From Bacteroidetes bacterium 47-18 (GTDB taxonomy: Bacteria > Bacteroidota > Bacteroidia > Chitinophagales > Chitinophagaceae): DNA of 64,000 nt. Below are positions 45,786 to 54,551 of this stretch, in pieces. Under the pieces are notes generated by a model that ran no database searches, had not been told where the DNA came from, and was given only the letters and a program-made list of their open reading frames with translations. The stretch's first letter is position 1; each line of letters opens with the position of its first letter. Where the stretch lies: positions 1-64,000 of the forward strand of contig MKSF01000027.1 in assembly GCA_001897155.1 (NCBI GenBank), read 5' to 3'. Both the position numbers and the translations under genes were made by a program.

Positions 45786-45971
45786 CTATCGGAATACAGT
45801 ATGGATAAGCATTTCAGAAATTATCAACACATCTGTAACATTACCCAGACAACAGGCTTTATAACTATAATGTTTTGAGTGCGTTCTTTTACAGGAGTTG
45901 CAACGGTATCTTTTGTTACCACTACTGCTTGTACCATAACTAATACAGGGGGATGAACAATAAGGACACAT
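45786..45971 (-). pseudogene. Truncated IS1 InsA remnant
   Basis: The first 40 codons match the InsA zinc-finger region (MCPYCSSPC, KRYRCNSCKRTHSKHYSYKA). The frame then runs into the type 2 IS-like end at 45819-45846 and stops, so the remainder of the transposase is lost. The promoter-side end motif is still present at 45984-46012. Confidence 0.75.
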
Positions 45972-46012
45972 AAGACTTTTTTATAAAACAACAATTTGGA
46001 GACACTTGGAAC
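45972..46012 (-). mobile_element. Left end of the truncated IS1 element
   Basis: On the minus strand, CTCCAAATTGTTGTTTTATA leads into the InsA start codon at 45971. It aligns with the left-edge element at 1-40. A further end-like relic of the same type lies at 46139-46165 (ACTCCAAATTGTTGTTTTCC). Confidence 0.6.
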
Positions 46013-46051
46013 TAAGTAGTACATTGTAAGTCCCTCTTAACCCCTAAAAAT

Positions 46052-46084
46052 AAAGCAGGCAACCTTTGGGTTGCCTGCTTTTCT
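46052..46084. terminator. Hairpin terminator
   Basis: The stem aaagcaggcaacc/ggttgcctgcttt has loop ttt and is followed by T. It has a sequence core (ggcaacc/ggttgcc) like the hairpin at 45727. The remaining 220 bases up to the macro-domain gene contain only the IS1-type end relic at 46139-46165. Confidence 0.7.
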
Positions 46085-46309
46085 AGTTCCGAAAAATTAA
46101 AACTAATTGATTTTACTATGCTTGAGCCAATTATTTTTGGAAAACAACAATTTGGAGTTACTACCTTGAATATCAATCACATGAGAAACCAAAAAGGGAT
46201 TACCAACACAATGTAACACTACCACTACCACCAACATTACCTATATTACCTTAATTTTGCATTATAAGCACTAATACTTTTTGCAGAACAATATTTCAAA
46301 TGTACTTAG

Positions 46310-46765
46310 ATGGTAACATATATTAAATCCGGCAACATATTTAATTTACAAGGTGTGTCAAACTATGCGCATGGATGTAATTGTGCTGGCGCAATGGGAA
46401 AAGGAATTGCCTTACAATTCAAAAAAAAATATCCTCCAATGTATGTTGAGTACAAAAAATTATGTAAAGATGGTTTATTCTCTTTAGGTGATATTTTTAC
46501 TTATAATTATGGCAATGGTATAATTTTTAATCTTGGTACTCAAACAACCTGGAAAACTAAAGCTGACCTTAATGCTATTAAAGTATCTTTAATTAAAATG
46601 CTTTCATATGCTTCTCAAAATAATATCCATGAAATAGCATTACCTAAAATTGGTGCTGGCTTAGGAGGGTTAAATTGGGACGATGTAAAAAATATAATCG
46701 ACAAAGTTGCCAGGGATTATCCTGCTATTGATTTATTTGTAGTAGAAAACTATAAAGAAATTTAA
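46310..46765 (+). CDS. Macro-domain protein, DarG-like; candidate immunity protein against the ART toxin
   Basis: The 151-residue single-domain protein has the macro fold signatures of the DarG/TARG1 branch: YAHGCNCAGAMGKGIALQFK (ADP-ribose-binding loop), GNGIIFNLGTQTTW, and IALPKIGAGLGGLNWDDVKN. Macro domains bind ADP-ribose, and DarG removes it from DNA. The Lys that DarG uses for catalysis appears replaced by Gln (Thr-Gln-Thr-Thr-Trp), so removal or mere binding are both possible. It is convergent with the Tc toxin, whose tip is an ADP-ribosyltransferase. I infer that it protects the cell. Codon use is AT-rich like the toxin tip. Confidence 0.85.
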   Translation: MVTYIKSGNIFNLQGVSNYAHGCNCAGAMGKGIALQFKKKYPPMYVEYKKLCKDGLFSLGDIFTYNYGNGIIFNLGTQTTWKTKADLNAIKVSLIKMLSYASQNNIHEIALPKIGAGLGGLNWDDVKNIIDKVARDYPAIDLFVVENYKEI

Positions 46766-46767
46766 AA

Positions 46768-46797
46768 TAAAAGTGTCCACATTTAATGGACACTTTC
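46768..46797. terminator. Bidirectional terminator between macro gene and toxin operon
   Basis: The stem aaagtgtcca/tggacacttt lies in the 36-base gap between the stop codons of two convergent genes and can end both. Confidence 0.8.
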
Positions 46798-46801
46798 ATT
46801 A

Positions 46802-47044
46802 TTATTGTTTATTCCAAGCTTTATTAAACTCTTCTTTTGTGATAAAGTCTGAATCATTTAATTCGAGCTCATCAACTGATTGATCATATAACATAGACCC
46901 TTCTTGATAAGGGTTTTCAGACGTCAATAAAACTCTTCCTTTAGAAGTTTCCTCTATTTGTCTCACGGCCTTCCCATTCTGAAAGTGTAAATAAAATAAG
47001 ACATCTTCTTCATTCCAATATTTTTTTACAAATAATTCTTGCAT
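46802..47044 (-). CDS. Small protein directly downstream of the toxin; candidate immunity protein
   Basis: The 80-residue protein has a start codon only three bases after the TcB-TcC stop, so it is translationally close to it. It is acidic with no signal peptide (FVKKYWNEEDVLFYLHFQNG, SVDELELNDSDFITKEEFNK). Immunity genes normally follow their toxin this way. The family is not recognised. It may be the dedicated immunity protein, with the macro-domain gene adding a second layer. Confidence 0.75.
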   Translation of the reverse strand: MQELFVKKYWNEEDVLFYLHFQNGKAVRQIEETSKGRVLLTSENPYQEGSMLYDQSVDELELNDSDFITKEEFNKAWNKQ

Positions 47045-47047
47045 ATA

Positions 47048-50000
47048 CTATTGTTTTGGTTTAAAAATTGACGTTCCATGATTAACTATTCGTCCTTTTA
47101 TAGAAAGCCTACTAGTACCAGGAACTAAATAATTATGTGGAGCATTTTTTATGACATTCAAACCACTTACATCTATGTCAATAAAGTGCGTTAACTTTTT
47201 TGTATTCCAAGGAACACCAAATAGTCGTCTTGAAACTTGCCCAGAGGTGTATCCACTTGTTAAATCAGTAAAGTATTGTCCTGCCCCATGTCTTGCATTT
47301 TTAATTCCAATTGATGGCAACAATTCTTTTGATTCCATAATTGCATTATACCCTGCTTCACTTGTATAGTGCCTTAATGTATTACTTCCCGTATTAACTA
47401 TCCTAGAAGGAGTAAGTAAATATGAAGATTTTGCTACTGCGGCCGAAAATTGCCAGATACCTATCAAGGCATTGGTTCTACGTTGGCCTCCATATTTTAA
47501 GTCTTCGTAAGTACCTACCAGAGAACTTTTAATTCCACTTCCTACGAATCCCACTACACCATATCCTCCTCCTTCAGATTTGTAGTTATCATAAGATTCT
47601 CCAATAGAAAAGAAAGGATTTCCTTTTTCTAAGGCATCTTTAGCAAGTTGACCTACAGAGCCTTGCACTGAACTTTGTATATAGTTAAATATGTCTTCAT
47701 ACCATGGGTTATCAAAATAATTACCACTTTCACTGACATACCATTTCGCCTCATCATTCCATTTGAATGTTTCTCCTTCAGGAGATAATAAGGCCAAAAC
47801 ATACATACTACCCTTTTCTCTTGCTATAGTGTACTTTTCAGGTATAATCAGACTAGCTCCATTCAAAGCTATACCAGTTCCTTTTTTACCTGCTTCTATC
47901 ATAGAGTAGGAAAATGGATGATCGGGAGACTGTCTAGGCGAAACAAATTCTACAGTATCAAGTTCATATACCCAGGCATTATATTCATCACTGTAACTCT
48001 GCCAACTTCCGTCAGCAAGTTGCCTTCGATTCATATTTACTTCATCCTCTCCCTCCATTCCACTCGGATCATTATACACAACAGGATTATTAAACCCATA
48101 ATTATACGGACTCATCCCTGCATAGTCTGATTCCAAAGGATCCACCGCGCTCCACTGGCACAACCAGGGTATATAATACCTTGCACCGTGATAGTATAAT
48201 CCACTCTCCTCATCGCGCTCCTTACCCGTATAACGATACCGTTTAGCCACAGCATTTACACTTGCGTTCATTGCCCGGTATGAAGTCGTCCCATAGGGGT
48301 GGTATTCCTCATAAGAAATAATCTCCGCATCTTCATCCAGTTCTAAGCTTGCACTTTGCAAATGGTTGGAATAGATATACCTTACTAATTCCTCCACAGT
48401 TCCGTTATCATCTATAGCATCACCCTCTGTACGGGTCTCCAGCATCGCTATACGACCCGTATCATCGCTGACATGCACCGTAGTACGCTCTATTATCAAA
48501 GAACTTGTATGGTCAAATTTACGATATATCTCAAAGCTCCCCAAATATATCCGTTCTTCCTTAAAGCTACCTTTGTCCACGTATTTACGGATACGCTGCC
48601 CTCCGCTGTATTGATACCAAGCTGCCATAGTACCCTTAGCAATGCTGCTCAGCTCATTGGTCAGGTTCCACACCATACTGCTTAAATGAGGCATCGTTTC
48701 CATATTGCCGCGCACATCGTAATCGTAAGCATACGTATCCGAACCAGGTGGAGAGGTGCGTCCTACAGTAGTGCTTAACAGCCTGTTGCTGTCCGTGGCA
48801 ATGTCATAGGTACGCGTATAAGCACCCGCTGCTGCGTTATGACTGAGCTCCAGGATATTACCCACTACGTCATACGTATATTGCTGTGTATAGCGCTGCA
48901 CGGCATTACCGTTTCCTTTATGGCTGGTCTGCCACGATGCATCGTTATAATTATCATTCGCTCCGAAGCTGTTGCTGCCGATCAGCTCCCGCCCTTCAGC
49001 CGCTATCAGCCTGTACAAGGCATCATAGGTAAACTCCTGTGTAGGTGATACCACACTGTTGTTAAAGAACAGCGTCTGCTGCGCATCATCCTGTATCTCC
49101 GTGATATTACCCACGGGGTCATACCAGTAGTGCAGGTCCTGTAAGATATCGTTATTGTTGAGGTTGACGGTCAGCAGTCTTCTTAGCCTGAATGTTTCCG
49201 GGTCATAGGTATAACTAGTCTTGGTACTGTTGCCGTACCAGATAGCCTCACGCTGGCCTTTGGCATCGTAATGAATATCGTTAACATAGCTTACGTTATT
49301 GAGCATTACAGCTTTCAGCATACCGCCCTTATCATAGGTGTAAACCTGTATATTACCGCCAGGGTCGGTGGTGGTCACAGGGCGGTTCAGCGCATCGTAA
49401 GTAACGCTGCTGCTAAAGATTTCTGTGCTTAGATCCGGCTCTGCACCGGCGGCCCAGTCCGCATCCGTCAGCTCAGGGTCGTCCAAAACCTGCACCTGTG
49501 TGCTCAGCGGGTTGCCTTTAAAATCATAACCGTTTACCTGCTGCATACCGCTGCCGTCATAGGTCTGGTACACCTGGCCCCGGTAGTTGTGATCCTCAGG
49601 ATTGGTCAGCGTTTCCCCGTAGATGTATTGGTCCAGTGTCTTACCGTCAGTGATACGCTGCAACGGCCTTCTCAGTGCATCATAGGTGATCTCCGTCTGC
49701 TTGTCCATAGCATCCCAGGCGTAGTAAGGCTGTCCCGACACATCCAATAGCGTGTATTGCGTCCCGCTGTCCATACTGTGCTGGTAGCAGGGCAATTGCA
49801 GCCGCGCATAACGGTAGCGTAATGGCACCAGGCCCCGACCGTCCGTGAGGTGCAGCCGGTTGCCCTCTATATCCAGCGTTTCAAAGCTGTGTATATAGTT
49901 AGTCTGGCTGTCCTGCTGTATGGTGTAAAAGCCGCGACCCAGCGTATCCGTATGGATAACCGTAGGCGTGTTGGCATGCGCTGCTGCTTTGATAGCGGCA

Positions 50001-53000
50001 TTTTTCTCTTCCGCACCCATCTGGTTATTGATCCTTGCCGCATACCATTCACTCTCCAGTACCGTGTCGTTATTATCCCATATCCACTGCTCCCAGGCCG
50101 TCCATTCCGTGCGGGTAAAGCTGCCGTCGGGCAAATCGGTTTTATAATTTCTTCCCAGCGCATCGTAATACAGCCTGGGGCTCACCCCGCCGGCCGCCGC
50201 CTGCTCCGCCGTATCACATTCATGGCTCCCGCTGAAGTAAGGCTCAAACTGCATCACCGGCTTGCCTTTGTTGTTATAGATGGTACGACCGCTCCCCACC
50301 CAGGTCTTATAGCCATTGGAGGCGTTAGGCTCACATTGCGCTTTCTGCATCACCACCCGGCCCAGCCCGTCCGTATAGGTGATCTGTATAAGCTTCTCCA
50401 CCGGCGGTTCAGGAATGACAGGCGGGTTCACATGCTGTGTACGGCCTATCATCGCCACCGCCACCGGTACACTGTCCAGGTCATAGGTACAGCGCCAGGT
50501 AGCCCCTTGCAGCAGCTCGGCTGCAGCGCTGTCCGGGTCGGCCCAGAAAGCTGCCTGCAGCAGGCGGTCGGCCGCACTGTCAGGCTGCAGGCCTGCCAGG
50601 GTATCCCCTTCCGGCACCGGGCTATCCGCCTTGCCCTGTACTGCCACCGCCACCGCCTGGCCCAGCGCATCATAGCAGATCTCACTGATATTGTTATTGA
50701 TATCCCGCATCCGGAGCGGCTGCAGGTGGTACAGGCTGTATAGCTCCACCGTGGTCACATTGCCCAGCGGGTCGGTAATGCTCTCCGGCAGCAGGTAGTA
50801 TTCATCCCAATAGGTAACGGTCGTCTCGTTGCCCCAGGGGTCCCGGTACACCAATGGCGTATAGAAGCTGGTTTCCGGGCTGCTGTACCCCACTGTTCCC
50901 GAAGGTATCCAGAAGCATTGGTCATTATACAGGTCTTTGTATTTCCCGGCGGTCAGCATGCCCGCTGTCACTTTGCCGCCATAGCAGTGGGCCAGGATAT
51001 CCTGGTCGAATACCAGGGTATAGCTTTCGTAGGGAAGCGCCAGGCTTTCCAGCTCGCCGAAGTCCAGCGCCTGTGCCGCAGCATTATCCATAAAGAGGCT
51101 CACCTGGCGGGAGAGCACCCGGTAGCCGGGCGTGGTAAGGTTGGTATAAGGTACTTCCGGCGCCGTATTGATCAGCGTCTTTAAGGCTGCGGGAGTGTAG
51201 AGTTCCGGCACCCCGCCCGAAGCATCCGGCTGCAGGGCCGAGCCTATCGTTTCGTAGGGCAGCCCCAGCCGGTAGTGCAGCATGTCCGCACCGTATTTTA
51301 TGGATGTTTCAGGCGGCTCCGGCGGTATCTCGTAGATGCCGCCCGTATCATTGGTGTAGGCATTCCGGGTAAAGGTGATATGCTGCAGCGCCTGCTCGTC
51401 CTGTACCAATGGCGGCAGAGACGGGTCTATATGGTCCGGGTGACGCTGGTAGGCCACCGCTGCGCTCAGCAGCACCCGGCCGTAAGCGTCCGTTTCCAGC
51501 ACCAGCTCATGAGCCAGGCGCACATCATCGGCCGAACGTTCCGAATGCCATACCAGCTGCTGCTCCTGCAGGTTCATCCATACCGCATGACGCTGCCTGT
51601 GGCGCGCCTGGTAGAGGAGCACCCGGTAGGCCGTAGCCGTAACGGCATAAGGAATACCTTCCTTATCACTGCCGTCCAGCGCGTAGACCTCCTGCCGCAG
51701 CGGGCTGCCTTTCACGCTCCGGTAGGCCTCCCTTACCGTAACCGCGTCCATTGTTTCCCCGGGAAGCTGTACCATAGCGGCCAGCGATTCCCAGGCAGGC
51801 ACCCGGAAGTACTCCTCCCTGTACTGGTCTTCCAGCGTGTGACGCCGCATCCAGGCGCCGGTATGGTACCAGGTTTTGGTCAGCACCGGGTGCTGGTCCA
51901 GCTCCGCCGCGTTGCTTACTACGGCACGGTCCGTATCTACCGTTTCCACGTAGCCGAAGCCCCGGAATTCCCGCTCCGGCGCATCATAGTAGCCATGCCG
52001 GTAACGGTACGACTGGGTATAGGTGGTTTCGCTCACCGTATCGGTCGTGGTTACCGATGCCACACAGTGCACCGGGAAGGGCAGTTTGGTCGCCCAGCTG
52101 ATACCCTGCTTTTTATCTTCCAGGTAAAAGCGCGTGGAGCTTTTATACATCACGGAGGTCTCCTTGCCCATACCGTTGCGGTAGGTATGCAGCAGGTAGG
52201 GCTTAATGCCGCCCATCAGGTCGATATACTGTACCGGGAAGCTGCTGTGATGCGGTAAAGGCGAGCTCCATACAATGCAGCCGGTACCGTTGCCCAGGAA
52301 GTCCGTAATGGTGATCTTGCTGTAAGCGTCCGTGGAAGGCAGCGGTGCGATGACCTGTGCCGCGCCCCAGGCGTTACCGCAATGGTTGGTCCAGGCTTTG
52401 ATGCTGCCGCTGCCTATATAGATCAGGTCGGCCGTGCCGGTACCGCTGATGTCCGCCAGGGTCAGGTACTGCGGGTCGTATATGTCGGGATGGGTAAATA
52501 CCGGTGCACCGTCCATCACTACCCTGGGGCCGAAACGGCCGTAGCCGGTATTGGGCCAGTAGCAGACCTCCCCGTTGCGGATGCGTACCAGGTCGGTCAG
52601 GCCGTCGCCGGTCATATCCGCCAGGAAAATACGCTGCACGGTGTCGCTGAGCAGCAATACCGGCCCTTTGCTCTCGTCCTTAAAGGCCGGCGCGTGACCG
52701 CCGGTACGCCAGCCGTCCTTACCCAGCTGCTCATACCAGGTCCAGATGCGGTCGTCCACCAGCAGGAGGTCGGCCCTGCCGTCACCGTTCAGGTCCAGGC
52801 GCAGGGCGTAAGGGCTGTCCTTATCCGCCTGCAGCTGCTGCGGGAAGGTCCTGAACGCTTCCCAGGTGCCTTCTTCCGGCCAGGCGGCAGGAGCAGCCGG
52901 AGGTTCCAGCTCCCAGAAGCCCTGCACGGCACCGCTGTCCAGCACCAGCTGGCGGTTGCCATCCGCGTCCAGGTCCTGCCATTGCGCGTCCTGTCCCAGG

Positions 53001-54490
53001 CCCGCCGCGTTCGGCTTATAAGCTATGATACGGGGCGGGGCAAACTGCCCGTCTCCCAGGTTGTTCTTGTACAGCCAGGCGCTCCCCTGCTCTGTCAGGA
53101 TACCGCTGATGCCCTCGCCTTCAAAGTCCGTCCATTGGTAGGGGCCGGTGAGTCCCTGGGGTGCTCCCTTCCAGTCTTCGGGCGCTACTTTATGCAAAGT
53201 ATGGTCCCAGTGCAATGGATGATACTCCATAGTTACGGGCGGCAGGGAACGGGATTGCAGCTGGCCGTCACCGTCCTTCTGGAAGCCCGTCATTATGGCT
53301 TTAACGATGTAGTCCACAGCCAGGAAGGCTTCGGCAGCGGTATCGCCCTCGTACTCCAGGCTCAGCCGGCGCACCAGCTCCGGCGCTTCCATGCCTTCAT
53401 TTTCTTTTTTGGGAAAGTAGTGGAACTGCAGGATATGCCGGCAGCGGCGGTAGGTACGGATCTCAAAGCCGCTCCTGTAAATAGAAAAGGGATCTTTCCG
53501 GCAGGGCCAGCCGGTTACCGGCTCATAGGAGCTGCCTTCATGCTCACCGTAATCCCAGACCGTCTCAAAGAGCCAGTCGGTATCCGGCAGGTCCGGACGC
53601 CAGCCCGCTGCGGCATCTGCCACAAAGAACGGCGTCACATTCCCGTAGCTGATCTTTTTGATATAGGTATTGGTAAAGGCCGTACGGTCGTGATGGCGGT
53701 GGAATTCACTCACATGATGCGGCACATTGTCCAGGTCTTCGGACACATAGCTGAATTGCTGGGCATTGCCTTTATGATCTGTGACCAGGGAAGGCAGCCA
53801 GGAGAAGACCCGCGAAGGGTCGCCGGGGTCGGCTATCCTGTGACCGGGCTCCAGGCCGTACCAGGTAGTGAGATTATCCTGCGTGGTCACCATCCACCAA
53901 CCCGCTCCCCCGTCCCGCGGACGGATATACATGACCTGGGCGAACAGGCCTTCTATACGCGGGCGGTAAGGCTTGATGATATAGGTGTCGTGCGCTATAT
54001 ACAGCGGCTCACCTGCATGGTCCGTTACCGGCACCAGGTCTTCCGCGCCGGCCAGCACAAACACATCGCTTTCCTCGCCATCAAGGTATAACGGCAACTG
54101 CTTATCGGTTTTACGCTGTATCTGCGGCAGGCTGTCGCTCCACCCCAGCCCGTACACGCTGTTGCCGCCGCCGCTGCTGTAGCTTAGGCTTATGGCCGGG
54201 GTAAAGCCGCCGCGACCGGGTGTAAAGGGCAGCGGCAGCTCCATACCTGCCGTCCCGTTCACCGGGTTGACGCTGAATTTTTCATCAATGCCTTTCAGCG
54301 CGCCTCCGCCTTTGGGCAGCGAGAGCTCCGGAGCGGCGCTTTTGTAAAAAGGGCTCTTATCTTCCTCTTCTCCGCCCGCCGGCGTCACCGGCCGGCTGTA
54401 TTGCGAAAGCGGGGAAGCGGCGCTGTTTTTGTTATTATTATTGTTGTTATTGTCCTGCTGTTGCGGTCCTGAATTAGTTGGCTGTTTCAT
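47048..54490 (-). CDS. TcB-TcC fusion toxin with C-terminal HYD1-type ADP-ribosyltransferase
   Basis: The 2480-residue protein has an Asn-rich N-terminus, an SpvB-like domain (about 50-330: LPKGGGALKGIDEKFSVNPV, ISLSYSSGGGNSVYGLGW), FG-GAP-like repeats (about 565-695: LDLNGDGRADLLLVDD, LADMTGDGLTDLVRIRNGE), a TcB middle region, and RHS repeats leading to the core (about 2090-2145: YRYTGKERDEESGLYYHGAR, then DPSGM). The final ~110 residues form an ART of the HYD1 type: LRHYTSEAGYNAIM, GAGQYFTD, THFIDIDVSGLNV. In Tc toxins TcB and TcC form a hollow cocoon holding the toxic tip, which TcA injects into target cells. No signal peptide. The tip DNA is AT-rich, unlike the GC-rich body. Confidence 0.92.
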   Translation of the reverse strand: MKQPTNSGPQQQDNNNNNNNKNSAASPLSQYSRPVTPAGGEEEDKSPFYKSAAPELSLPKGGGALKGIDEKFSVNPVNGTAGMELPLPFTPGRGGFTPAISLSYSSGGGNSVYGLGWSDSLPQIQRKTDKQLPLYLDGEESDVFVLAGAEDLVPVTDHAGEPLYIAHDTYIIKPYRPRIEGLFAQVMYIRPRDGGAGWWMVTTQDNLTTWYGLEPGHRIADPGDPSRVFSWLPSLVTDHKGNAQQFSYVSEDLDNVPHHVSEFHRHHDRTAFTNTYIKKISYGNVTPFFVADAAAGWRPDLPDTDWLFETVWDYGEHEGSSYEPVTGWPCRKDPFSIYRSGFEIRTYRRCRHILQFHYFPKKENEGMEAPELVRRLSLEYEGDTAAEAFLAVDYIVKAIMTGFQKDGDGQLQSRSLPPVTMEYHPLHWDHTLHKVAPEDWKGAPQGLTGPYQWTDFEGEGISGILTEQGSAWLYKNNLGDGQFAPPRIIAYKPNAAGLGQDAQWQDLDADGNRQLVLDSGAVQGFWELEPPAAPAAWPEEGTWEAFRTFPQQLQADKDSPYALRLDLNGDGRADLLLVDDRIWTWYEQLGKDGWRTGGHAPAFKDESKGPVLLLSDTVQRIFLADMTGDGLTDLVRIRNGEVCYWPNTGYGRFGPRVVMDGAPVFTHPDIYDPQYLTLADISGTGTADLIYIGSGSIKAWTNHCGNAWGAAQVIAPLPSTDAYSKITITDFLGNGTGCIVWSSPLPHHSSFPVQYIDLMGGIKPYLLHTYRNGMGKETSVMYKSSTRFYLEDKKQGISWATKLPFPVHCVASVTTTDTVSETTYTQSYRYRHGYYDAPEREFRGFGYVETVDTDRAVVSNAAELDQHPVLTKTWYHTGAWMRRHTLEDQYREEYFRVPAWESLAAMVQLPGETMDAVTVREAYRSVKGSPLRQEVYALDGSDKEGIPYAVTATAYRVLLYQARHRQRHAVWMNLQEQQLVWHSERSADDVRLAHELVLETDAYGRVLLSAAVAYQRHPDHIDPSLPPLVQDEQALQHITFTRNAYTNDTGGIYEIPPEPPETSIKYGADMLHYRLGLPYETIGSALQPDASGGVPELYTPAALKTLINTAPEVPYTNLTTPGYRVLSRQVSLFMDNAAAQALDFGELESLALPYESYTLVFDQDILAHCYGGKVTAGMLTAGKYKDLYNDQCFWIPSGTVGYSSPETSFYTPLVYRDPWGNETTVTYWDEYYLLPESITDPLGNVTTVELYSLYHLQPLRMRDINNNISEICYDALGQAVAVAVQGKADSPVPEGDTLAGLQPDSAADRLLQAAFWADPDSAAAELLQGATWRCTYDLDSVPVAVAMIGRTQHVNPPVIPEPPVEKLIQITYTDGLGRVVMQKAQCEPNASNGYKTWVGSGRTIYNNKGKPVMQFEPYFSGSHECDTAEQAAAGGVSPRLYYDALGRNYKTDLPDGSFTRTEWTAWEQWIWDNNDTVLESEWYAARINNQMGAEEKNAAIKAAAHANTPTVIHTDTLGRGFYTIQQDSQTNYIHSFETLDIEGNRLHLTDGRGLVPLRYRYARLQLPCYQHSMDSGTQYTLLDVSGQPYYAWDAMDKQTEITYDALRRPLQRITDGKTLDQYIYGETLTNPEDHNYRGQVYQTYDGSGMQQVNGYDFKGNPLSTQVQVLDDPELTDADWAAGAEPDLSTEIFSSSVTYDALNRPVTTTDPGGNIQVYTYDKGGMLKAVMLNNVSYVNDIHYDAKGQREAIWYGNSTKTSYTYDPETFRLRRLLTVNLNNNDILQDLHYWYDPVGNITEIQDDAQQTLFFNNSVVSPTQEFTYDALYRLIAAEGRELIGSNSFGANDNYNDASWQTSHKGNGNAVQRYTQQYTYDVVGNILELSHNAAAGAYTRTYDIATDSNRLLSTTVGRTSPPGSDTYAYDYDVRGNMETMPHLSSMVWNLTNELSSIAKGTMAAWYQYSGGQRIRKYVDKGSFKEERIYLGSFEIYRKFDHTSSLIIERTTVHVSDDTGRIAMLETRTEGDAIDDNGTVEELVRYIYSNHLQSASLELDEDAEIISYEEYHPYGTTSYRAMNASVNAVAKRYRYTGKERDEESGLYYHGARYYIPWLCQWSAVDPLESDYAGMSPYNYGFNNPVVYNDPSGMEGEDEVNMNRRQLADGSWQSYSDEYNAWVYELDTVEFVSPRQSPDHPFSYSMIEAGKKGTGIALNGASLIIPEKYTIAREKGSMYVLALLSPEGETFKWNDEAKWYVSESGNYFDNPWYEDIFNYIQSSVQGSVGQLAKDALEKGNPFFSIGESYDNYKSEGGGYGVVGFVGSGIKSSLVGTYEDLKYGGQRRTNALIGIWQFSAAVAKSSYLLTPSRIVNTGSNTLRHYTSEAGYNAIMESKELLPSIGIKNARHGAGQYFTDLTSGYTSGQVSRRLFGVPWNTKKLTHFIDIDVSGLNVIKNAPHNYLVPGTSRLSIKGRIVNHGTSIFKPKQ

Positions 54491-54551
54491 GGGTTTGTTT
54501 TTAAAGTTCAGAGAAAGAGCGTTCTAAGCGGCCGCTGCCGGCCGCGCTGCA

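Noticed and set aside
45003..46012. A complete composite transposon bounded by two IS1 elements
   Set aside because: One IS1 copy is only an InsA fragment and the other lacks a visible second end, so no active composite can be supported.
46310..46765. Macro-domain protein as half of a DarTG toxin-antitoxin pair
   Set aside because: No DarT gene is next to it, and the protein lacks the C-terminal DarG domain; the nearby ART is the HYD1 tip of the Tc toxin.
49850..54091. Long plus-strand open frames (297, 327 and 569 codons) opposite the TcB-TcC gene
   Set aside because: They lie in the GC-rich antisense frame of a clearly coding gene with recognised domains; their translations are low in recognisable motifs and rich in Arg, His and Gly, as expected from antisense shadows.
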